Source of the DNA: Maniola hyperantus
Taxonomy: Eukaryota; Arthropoda; Insecta; Lepidoptera; Nymphalidae
Direction of reading: 5' to 3'
NCBI RefSeq assembly: GCF_902806685.2
Contig: NC_048562.1
Location: 2,996,200-3,060,199 of the forward strand
Length of the DNA stretch: 64,000 bases
The stretch's first letter is position 1. Every line of letters starts with the position of its first letter. The notes under the pieces were generated by a model. The model was not told where the DNA came from. It made no database searches and saw nothing but the letters and a program-made list of their open reading frames with translations. The translations under genes and the position numbers were made by a program. This document shows, in pieces, positions 41,110 to 52,400 of the stretch.

Positions 41110-43323
41110 ATGGGTCTGATCATATCTAGATTTCGAGTGAGTATATTTTGATATATTCGATTAATCTTCTTTTGTAACGTAGCCAAAACTATTTCAATAG
41201 CAGATGTATAAATCGTGCTGGCGCGAATTCAAATCGTTGCCCATGACCTGGAGCATTGTTTAATTAAGTAACCATCTTATTTGTGGTACATCTGTTATTA
41301 TTCACATTAATTATAAAATGTTTTATAACAGCCTGAGACTTGAGCCTGTAGGAACTTTTGTTTTTTGCTTACATATTTGTTAGAACTTTACTGAACTACC
41401 AACAGAATAATTATTGATGATCACTACCCCTATTATAAATGCGAAAATGTGTTTGTTTGTTGGTTTGTCTTTCAATCACGTCTATCCCGGAAAATCAAGA
41501 GTTCCCACGGAATTTTTAAAAAAACCTAATTCTAAAATTAATTAATTTTGAAATTACTAAATTACATATTAAGTAAAAGTATTTATTCCATTGATATTGC
41601 AATGTGCCTGGATTCAATTTGCATATAAAATAATTTAAAGTAGGGTCACCATATTTCAAGCATTCATTAATCTAAATATATAAAAGGAAAAGGTGACTGA
41701 CTGACTGACTGACTGACTGACTAATCTATCAACACACAGCTCAAACTAATCGGACGGATCGTGCTGAAATTTAGCATGCAGATAGCTATTATGACGTAGG
41801 CATCCACTAAGAAAGGAAAATTCAACCCCTAAGGGGGTGAAATAGGGGTTTGAAATTTGTGTAGTCCACGCGAACGAATAGATAAAAATATTGCGAAAAG
41901 TGTTTAAAATGTCATAGATACAATCCCATCTTATGTTATCTTCTATCATGCTACAATGTCATATAGCTAGTTACAATACGCGGCAGAAAGTAATGTACAT
42001 CGGTCTACAGAATAACATTTCGGCTTTGGTTTTGTAGAGCGTTGTCTCTGTCACTCATACCTATATGACGTTTTGTCGGTCTCAACGACAGGGACAACGC
42101 TCTACAAATCAGCGCTATCTCCTCCTAAAGGTCGATGTACATTACTTTCTGCCGCATACTGTAGCTAGTTATTGTATACTTTCTTTTCAAGCGGCTGAGC
42201 TGGTCTCTTGTAGACTGTATCACATTGCCCGTTGGCGATCTATTGTAATCGCTACCATCTACAGCTCCCGTCCAATACTATAGTCGACGCATTTTAAACT
42301 GGGTCGTCGAGTTATCTGTCTATTTTGCTCTCACTTACAGGTCGTAGGTAAGTGCGAGCGAAACAGACAGGTAACTTGACAACTCAGTTTAAAATGCGTC
42401 GACTATAATTGCCACCAGGTACAGCAACAGCTTCTTGACCGGCATATTTGCCTCCAGTTGCACTATCTATGTTTATTGCATTAGCACAGTAAGTTATGAT
42501 AGCCTAGTGGTTAGGACGTCCGCCTTCTAGTTAGAGGTCGGGGGTCGATCCACGCACCTCTAACTTTTCGGAGTTATGTGCGGTTTAAGTAATTAAATGT
42601 CACTTGCTTTAACGATGAAGGAAAACATCGTGAGGAAACTTACGCTACGCTAGTTATTTCGATAATATAACCACAAATTCTTGTGCAAATAGGTGACACT
42701 GTACTCTTGCGTTGCGCTAGAATAATATTACTTATTTGATTGTCACCCTACATCTTTAAAATAATACATTAATGTTTATTCTAGACTACTAAGTAAGGCC
42801 ATTGTTCCAGCCAGGCATGCCACTTTTCATGAACGATCAATGGAATGTACATAAATACACAATTCAATATACACTGAATATCAACAATGCATCATACCTG
42901 TAGTAGGTACGTGACAATCGGGGAGGGAACGTCCCGCACACCAGCACAGCCCCCGCACTAACCCGGTGCATGAGTGTGCGGGGCATGCCCCGCCTCATAC
43001 CCCGATTGCCATCTCAACCTGTAGCAGACTATAGTTGACGCATTGTAGTTTATTAGATGAATCGAAATCAGTACCCTTATTATAAATGCGAAAGTGTGTT
43101 TGTTTGTTGGTTTGTCCTTCAATCACGTCGCAACGGAGTGGAAGCAAAGCATTGACGTGATTTTTTGCTACATAGACATAGGCTACTTTTTATCCCGGAA
43201 AATCAAAGAGTTCCCACGGGATTTTTGGAAACCTAAGTCCACTGGTACGAAGTCGCGGGCATCAAACTCTGAACCACCCGTATACCTATATATATAAGAT
43301 GTGTATGTATGGAAAAGAAAAAG

Positions 43324-43355
<32 letters not shown>

Positions 43356-46300
43356 TAAATACAAAGGCAAAAAAACAAGAGGAAAAAATGTACGTTAAAA
43401 AAAAAAAATGCTATGAAAGATGCAAAAAAAGACAAAAAAAAGAAAAATAAGAATATTATTATTAAAAAAAAAAACAAGCATAGTCTAAGTAAAGCCTAGT
43501 GTAACGTAGTATCCCTAACGCACTGCACTTAGTGTGTAGTAGCACCAATTTCAACAAAGCAATAAGAAAGGCAAACGGAAAAAAAAGCCAATCTTAGTAC
43601 CGACCTAAAACAGTCTCCGACCGCCATGTCGGAGGAAAAAAAGGGAGGAACACATTAAAAAAAAAAAAACCCGTATACCTATAAGACTTTGAAAGAGACT
43701 AAGAAATACCTTACACAGCGGTGACCAATCACTACAGCGCGGTGGGGAAGGTCATTGATATAGTTATTTTTAATTCAAGTCGATATGAGCTCATTTGTGA
43801 CGTTAGATATATCGGAAATAGCCTATCGAATTGTGGGTGATATCATATAATATACTAAGGGTTCTTGCAGACGTACCACGACGGACAATCACACCACAGA
43901 CAGCGGGTATAATAAAATTAACGCCGGGTGAACCCGATGTCCCCGTTAAACGGAAACGACAACGGGGACAACGGGATAAGTTTTTAATAATTTTAATCAA
44001 ATCCTGATGCCCCGTTAACGGGGATACGTTCAACGGGACTACATGAAATTTTGTATGAAAACTAGCTTATGTTCGCGACTTCGTCCGCGTGGACTATTTT
44101 CAAAACCCCTTTCTCAGCGGATGTCTACGTCATAATAGCTAACTGCATGCCAAATTACAGCCCGATCCGTCCAGTAGTTTGAGCTGTGCGTTGATAGATC
44201 AGTCAGTCAGTCAGCTAGCCACCTTTTCCTAGTTCTAATTCCTAGTCCATACTAATATAATAAATGCGAAAGTGTGTCTGTCTGTCTGCTAGCCTTTCAC
44301 GGCCCATCCGTTCAACGACGACGTGTATAAATTGATTAATGTAAGTAGTACAGTACTATAATATAATCCTCGAATAAAGATTTTTCTTTCTTTCTTTTGT
44401 TCTAGTAGGTAGGTACTTAATGAGTAATCTGTGGTTGTGGCACTGTGGTGTGGTCCGTCTGAATAGACACTAAGCCATACAGTAGCGTGGATTTAGGAAA
44501 CATGAGATTGATATTTTATACTTATCAAACATTATTATTTATAACTAGCTTATGCTCGCGACTTCGTCCGAATTTCAAACCCCTATTTCATCCCCTCATA
44601 AAAGTAAAAGCTGACTGACTGACTGACTGATCTATCAACGCACAGCTCAAACTACTGGACGGATCGGGCTGAAATTTGGCATGCAGATAGCTATTACGAC
44701 GTAGACATCCGCTAAGAAAGGATTTTTGAAAATTAAATCCCTAAAGGAGTAAAACAGTGAAAATTGTGTAGTCCATGCGGACGAAGTCGCGGGCGGGCCA
44801 GTATGTACAGTACGCGGCAGAAAGTAATGTACATCGACCTTTAGAAGGAGATAGCGGATTTGTAGAGCGTTGTCCCTGTCATTGACACCGACAAAACGTC
44901 ATTATAGGTATGAGTGACAGAGACAACGCTCTACAAAGCCGAAATATCATTCTAAAGGTCGATGTACATTACTTTCTGCCGCGTACTGTAATATAGCTTA
45001 CAACTTACAGACAGCTTACTTTCAACTCCAAATTGAGACGCGACCTACTATAGCGCATGAAAGTCTACATGACCGCGGTAATTTGAACTCTATCGCCACG
45101 TAATAAGAGATAACCGCAAGTTATATACAAAGTCACAGTCTAATGCCTTCACTTTCATATCAAGAAAACAATAATATCTACGTGTACATTTTGAGATACT
45201 TTTTTGGTTTAATGATTTTAAAGAGATTATTATATTACATAACTAGCTTATGCTCGCGAGTTTGTCCACGTGGACTGCACAAATTTCAAACCCCTATTTC
45301 ACACCCTTAGGGGTTGAATTTTCAATAATCCTTTCTTAGCGGATGCCTACGTCATAATAGCTATCTGCATGCCAAATTTTAAGTCGGTCCGTCCAGTGGT
45401 AAGAGCTGTGCGTTGATAGATCAGTCAGTCAGCATTTCCTTTTACATAGATATAGATTTAATATACCTATTCCAAGCGATGATAGCTGAGTGATTAAGAT
45501 GTCTACCTCCTATTCGGGGGTCGGGGGGTTCGATCCCGAACACGCACCTCTAACTTTTAGGAGTTAATGGCGTTTTAAGCAATCTTGCTTTAACGGTGAA
45601 GGAAAATATCGTGAGGAAACCTGCACGCCTGAAAGTTCTCTATAATTTTCTAAAAGGTGCGTGAAGTCTGCCAATTCGAACTTGGTCAGCTTGATGGTGT
45701 ATTTTAAAAAAAAATAATATTAGCCAAGTTAATTGGTGACTAATATTCCCCTTTTCCTCTCCAACTAAGCGTAAAACTTGTGATAGGAGTAGTGCAACGG
45801 GCGGGATTTGAACCGGCGACCTTTTGGTTTTCAGTCCGCTCCTTTAACAGTTGAGCTATCGAGGGTCTGAAAACTCTTCTTATTTCGAGAAGAGACCGTA
45901 TATGCCGTATGCCCATAGTGAGCGACATCTAACCAGTACAAATGTTTAATTTCAGCGCAAGAAATCAACTACAGACATACTCGAAAACCTTGAAACTCAG
46001 ATAAAGAGCATCGAGCAGGATGGCCAGTACAAGGAGGCGACACATAAACGCGTCATTGGCTACGTCATGGCGTACAGTGTGGCCCTGTACCTGCTGTTCG
46101 CTGTATTGTACTACTTCATGTACGCGGGCAGGAGTCAGAACTGGCTGCATTCGGTGCTGCACGCCTCGCCGCTGCTCATCCTGCCAGTGCTGTGAGTATG
46201 TCTCTAACATCTAGACGCGTCATCAGCTACGTCATGGCGTACAGTGTGGCCCTGTACCTGCTGTTCGCTGTATTGTACTACTTCATGTACGCGGGCAGGA

Positions 46301-49300
46301 GTCAGAACTGGCTGCATTCGGTGCTGCACGCCTCGCCGCTGCTCATCCTGCCAGTGCTGTGAGTATGTCTCTAACATCTAGACGCGTCATCGGCTACGTC
46401 ATGGCGTACAGTGTGGCCCTGTACCTGCTGTTCGCTGTATTGTACTACTTCATGTACGCGGGCAGGAGTCAGAACTGGCTGCATTCGGTGCTGCACGCCT
46501 CGCCGCTGCTCATCCTGCCAGTGCTGTGAGTATGTCTCTAACATCTAGACGCGTCATCGGCTACGTCATGGCGTACAGTGTGGCCCTGTACCTGCTGTTC
46601 GCTGTATTGTACGCAGGCAGGAGTCAGAACTGGCTGCATTCGGTGCTGCACGCCTCGCCGCTGCTCATCCTGCCAGTGCTGTGAGTATGTCTCTAACATC
46701 TAGACGCGTCATTGGCTACGTCATGGCGTACAGTGTGGCCCTGTACCTGCTGTTCGCTGTATTGTACGCAGGCAGGAGTCAGAACTGGCTGCATTCGGTG
46801 CTGCACGCCTCGCCGCTGCTCATCCTGCCAGTGCTGTGAGTATGTCTCTAACATCTAGACGCGTCATTGGCTACGTCATGGCGTACAGTGTGGCCCTGTA
46901 CCTGCTGTTCGCTGTATTGTACGCAGGCAGGAGTCAGAACTGGCTGCATTCGGTGCTGCACGCCTCGCCGCTGCTCATCCTGCCAGTGCTGTGAGTATGT
47001 CTCTAACATCTAGACGCGTCATCGGCTACGTCATGGCGTACAGTGTGGCCCTGTACCTGCTGTTCGCTGTATTGTACTACTTCATGTACGCGGGCAGGAG
47101 TCAGAATTGGCTGCATTCGGTGCTGCACGCCTCGCCGCTGCTCATCCTGCCAGTGCTGTGAGTATGTCTCTAACATCTAGACGCGTCATTGGCTACGTCA
47201 TGGCGTACAGTGTGGCCCTGTACCTGCTGTTCGCTGTATTGTACGCAGGCAGGAGTCAGAACTGGCTGCATTCGGTGCTGCACGCCTCGCCGCTGCTCAT
47301 CCTGCCAGTGCTGTGAGTATGTCTCTAACATCTAGACGCGTCATCGGCTACGTCATGGCGTACAGTGTGGCCCTGTACCTGCTGTTCGCTGTATTGTACT
47401 ACTTCATGTACGCGGGCAGGAGTCAGAACTGGCTGCATTCGGTGCTGCACGCCTCGCCGCTGCTCATCCTGCCAGTGCTGTGAGTATGTCTCTAACATCT
47501 AGACGCGTCATCGGCTACGTCATGGCGTACAGTGTGGCCCTGTACCTGCTGTTCGCTGTATTGTACTACTTCATGTACGCGGGCAGGAGTCAGAACTGGC
47601 TGCATTCGGTGCTGCACGCCTCGCCGCTGCTCATCCTGCCAGTGCTGTGAGTATGTCTCTAACATCTAGACGCGTCATCGGCTACGTCATGGCGTACAGT
47701 GTGGCCCTGTACCTGCTGTTCGCTGTATTGTACTACTTCATGTACGCAGGCAGGAGTCAGAACTGGCTGCATTCGGTGCTGCACGCCTCGCCGCTGCTCA
47801 TCCTGCCAGTGCTGTGAGTATGTCTCTAACATCTAGACGCGTCATCGGCTACGTCATGGCGTACAGTGTGGCCCTGTACCTGCTGTTCGCTGTATTGTAC
47901 TACTTCATGTACGCAGGCAGGAGTCAGAACTGGCTGCATTCGGTGCTGCACGCCTCGCCGCTGCTCATCCTGCCAGTGCTGTGAGTATGTCTAACATCTA
48001 GACGCGTCATCGGCTACGTCATGGCGTACAGTGTGGTCCTGTACCTGCTGTTCGCTGTATTGTACGCAGGCAGGAGTCAGAACTGGCTGCATTCGGTGCT
48101 GAACGCCTCGCCGCTGCTCATCCTGCCAGTGCTGTGAGTATGTCTCTAACATCTCATGATGCCTGCTGCTTCGTCCGCATGGATTTATTATATATAAAAA
48201 TCCCGCGGGAAATCTTTGAGTTTCCGGGATAAAAAGTAGCCTACATCCTTCTCCAGGATGTAAGCTATCTCTTTCAAACGTCAAAATCGCTTAAACGGAT
48301 GGGCCGTGAAAAGCTATCAGACACAGATCATTGACTTACACTTTCGCATTTATAATATTAGTATGGATTTGTTCCAGTGTCATATTCCTCCGGTCTGCAA
48401 TATCGTGGTACTACAACTGGTCACTGAACAAGAACAGAGCGAAACTTAGGAAGATGAGAGAAGAGAAGAAGAAGATTCTAGAAGATGTCATGAACACTGA
48501 GACTTACAAGGTGAGACAAGTTGCCCTGGCCGACTTCGCCATGATTCTTCGATGATGCTTCGAGTGGTTGACGATGATGATGACATCATCGTCAACCACT
48601 CGAAGCATCATCAACCAATCGTCAACCAATAGACATCCACTGCTGGACATGGGTCTCTTGTAAGGATTTCCGCAAGCCATGACCTTGCACGGCCGTGATG
48701 TCATCTGTCCACCTAGCCTAGACTTAGTGGGTCCAATCCTAAAACAAAATATTGAACCGGACCTAGCTAGCAGACTAGACAGAGTTCCAAATCCCGGGAA
48801 TTGGAACTTTGACGAATTAGATTGCACCAAGAAAGTAGACTAGACATTCCGGGAATTGGACATTGGAGGAATTAAATAGATACTAGGGGAATTAAACCAA
48901 GCAAGTAGACTAGACATTCCGGGAATTGGACATTGGAGGAATTAAATAGATACTAGGGGAATTAAACCAAGCAAGTAGACTAGACATTCCGGGAATTGGA
49001 CATTGGAGGAATTAAATAGATACTAGGGGAATTAAACCAAGCAAGTAGACTAGACATTCCGGGAATTGGTTGTAACAGACATACTGGAAATTCGGGGAAT
49101 TGGACCTCCGGGCTGTAAGGATTCATAACCGTGGTCCGAGCCTCACAGGAGGCGCCCTTAGGAGGATGTTGCCCCCTGACCTCTCAGAGCCCTAGGGCTC
49201 ACCGCCGCCGGAGCCTCGCGCTCGCCACCCCTCCCGGTGACGCTGTAGCGGCCAGTAGGGCCTACGCAGCATAGTCAATCCGAAACAACACAAGGATTCA

Positions 49301-49373
49301 TATTTAACGATTCTCCTTTTTATGGTTCCGTACCCGAAGGATGCCAACGGGACCTTTCCTCTAAACCTCTGCT

Positions 49374-49404
<31 letters not shown>

Positions 49405-52400
49405 AGTCGGTGGGCTGTATCTAATGAACCATAATAGGTAGCGAGTTGAAATTTTCACGGAGCGTGTATTTCTGTTGCCGCTATAACAACAAAGCCTACT
49501 AATATTTTAAATGTGAAAGTGTGGATGTTTGGATGTTTGTTACTCAATCATGCAAAAACGGCTGAACGGGATTTGGATGAAATTTGGAATGGAGATAGAT
49601 TATACCCTGGATTAACACAGGCTACTTTTTAGGGTTCCGTACCTCAAAAGGAAAAACGGAACCTTTGTTGTCTGTCTGTCTGTCTGTCGTTCTGTCAAGA
49701 AACCTACAGGGTACTTCCCGTTGACCTAGAATCATGAAATTTGGCAGGTAGCTAGATCTTATAGCAGACATTTGGGGAAAAATCTGAAAACCGAAAATCT
49801 GAAAAAAAATTAAATTGTCATGAACTAATAATTAGTATTTTCAATTTTCTAAGTAAGATGACTATATCAAGTGGGGTATCATATGAAAGGTCTTCACCTG
49901 TGAATTCTAAAACAGATTTTTATTTATTTTTATGTATCATAGTTTTTGAATTATCCTGCAAATTGTCGAAAAAATACGACTGTAGTACGGAACCCTAATT
50001 GCGCGAGCCTGACTCGCACTTGGCTGCTTTTTATCCTGAAAAGTCATAGAGTTCTCACGGGATTTTGGAAACCCTAATCCACGCGGACGTAGTCGCGGGC
50101 ATCAGCTAGTAATATTATAGTTCTTGTGAAGATTTTAGGTATCTAAAGTTTATTTGTTTTGCTTTTCATTTCAGGTGGCGAAAGAAATTTTGGACAAATA
50201 TGGCAGCCCCGATGAGCAATCTATGGCAATCAAACCATTGGCACCACGCACCGTCCAGGGAAACTCATCTAGCTCTACAGGTATCCATACTAATCCATAC
50301 TGAAAGCTGACTGACTGATCTATCAACACAGCTCAAACTGCATGCTGGACGGATCAAGCTGAAATTTGGCATGCAGATAGCTATTATGTACATAAGAAAG
50401 GATTTTAGAAAATTAATTCCACAAGTTTGTGAATATCCATTTTAAAATGACTGCCATGTCAATTTAAAAAAATTAAATCACTGTTTTTTTATTATGAAAT
50501 GTCATAGTGTGTTTGTTTGCTGGTTTGTCCTTCAATCACGTTGCATCGGAGCAACGGATTGGCGTGATTTTTTGCATGGGTAATGGGTATAGTTAAAGAC
50601 CTGGAGAGTGACATAGGCTACTTTTTATACCAGAAATCAAAGAGTTCCCACGGGATTTTGAAAACCTTAATCCACGCGGACGAAGTTAAGGGCATCTGTT
50701 AGTGGTAAATCTTGTCCGATGGTACGGAACCTGGCCGGTATTGAAACAGTTCTCTCTTGTCCCCAGGGCCACCTCCGCAACTCCGACAAAGGCTGGCCAT
50801 CCAGAACTCTTCCACTCCGTTGTCCAGCAACAACATGATAGTGCCTGTCAACTCAGCTGTCACCGTTTACAAAGGGCCTAGGTTAACTGTAAGAACGTTT
50901 CTCTTTTTTAACAGACTTCAAACCGTACATTGATAAATCACCCATTGCGCAGGTATAAGGTCAGAGGCCTTTTAACGAGACGCCAATTATGTTGACCGAT
51001 ATACCAGCCACTGCGCAAGTTCAAGGTCAAAGACCCTTTGACGTACTGTTGCTTACATGATTAAAGTACCAGGGGAGCATACAAGCATAGGAGGCTAAGG
51101 AAAGTAAGGCTTTGTTTCAGATCACATTTGAAAACCATAAAATCGATTATTGTGAGCCAACCTTAAAAGATACATGCCCCCTTGTCCATTTGCCACTAGT
51201 AGTCTATCGCGGAGTTTTTTGTAGAACTTTTTAAGAGAAACAATTTCACCATACATTGTTTTTGTGTAACTTTGACCATTTATGCAGCGCACGCTTTGGA
51301 AACTCTCAAATGAGAGGTTTTTTTGCGACCTCCACATTATTTAAATTTCTCTAGGGATCTCTAATTTTTTGAGAATTAAACTATATCTATAAACCTTCCT
51401 CTTGAATCACTCTATCTATTGGTGAAAACCGCATTTAAATTCGTTGCGTAGTTTAAAAGATCTACGCGTTCATACGTACATACATACATACATACATACA
51501 GACAGCGGGAGGCGACTTTATTTGATACTATGTAGTGATTTTGAATAAATCATTTGACTTTGACTTGACTTTGACTTTGACTATTTTCAGTCGGCGCACC
51601 TCCCCCGGCCTTTGCCCGACAGGAACCGGTCGGCTTTAGACAAAGTAGTGGACTACTTACTCAAAGACGGCCCCAACCATCGCATGGCGCTTATTTGTTC
51701 CGCATGCCATGCGCATAATGGTGAGTTACCTAATGTGAGACCCGCAAATTGCTATTGCGCTGGAACCATGTCTCATTAACATCGAAATGACGTCATTTTG
51801 ACGTCAGCCGGAATAAAATTATACCATTAGCTCGAAACTTCAGTCTAGTGCTGACGTCACTAAAATGGCGGCCATGCGAATTACCAATTTGCGGGACTTA
51901 TAACGGAATTCTACATGATCGCGCGCGCCCCTTCGTAACCTAGCGCCCTTGGGGGGGGGGGGGGGCGGGCTAGGGGCGCTCTCGACATTTAATCCGCCTC
52001 TAACCTCAAGAGTACGTTAGCTGCCTTGTTTTAAAGCTCAAGTTTGTCTACACATCTACAGCCAGCGCTCCAAGCGGAAACGTTGCGAAATTAATATCAG
52101 TGGCATTGAATTTTTGACTTCAATTCAAGGCTCTTTAGATCAATTTTACTTTGACGTTATTGTGTTTCGACTCTCGAATTCTAGCAACGTTGGTAAGACG
52201 TAAAATCTTATACTAAGCGTACAGGCGTCTGTAGGTGGTGGTCTTTGGTATGTAATAACCAGTGTTTCCATGTACACGGTAATTACCGTAGATGCACCGT
52301 AATTCAGCCCTTATCTACCGTCAAGGTAATATGCCATTACCTTGACCGTGTCACCGTTATACAAAATCACGTTAAAAATTCATAATATACTGCGTAATAC

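Noticed and set aside
43286..43477. Phenylalanine-rich minus-strand frame
   Set aside because: It is the complement of the A-rich retroposon, with no start context or codon structure.
46020..46214. Alternative frame over lunapark exon 2, and minus-strand frames in the array
   Set aside because: The lunapark frame itself matches the known protein. The others are shadows of it.
46192..48133. CRISPR-like or satellite array
   Set aside because: Eukaryotic sequence. Units are 155-167 bp, have no variable spacers and are derived from an exon of the host gene.
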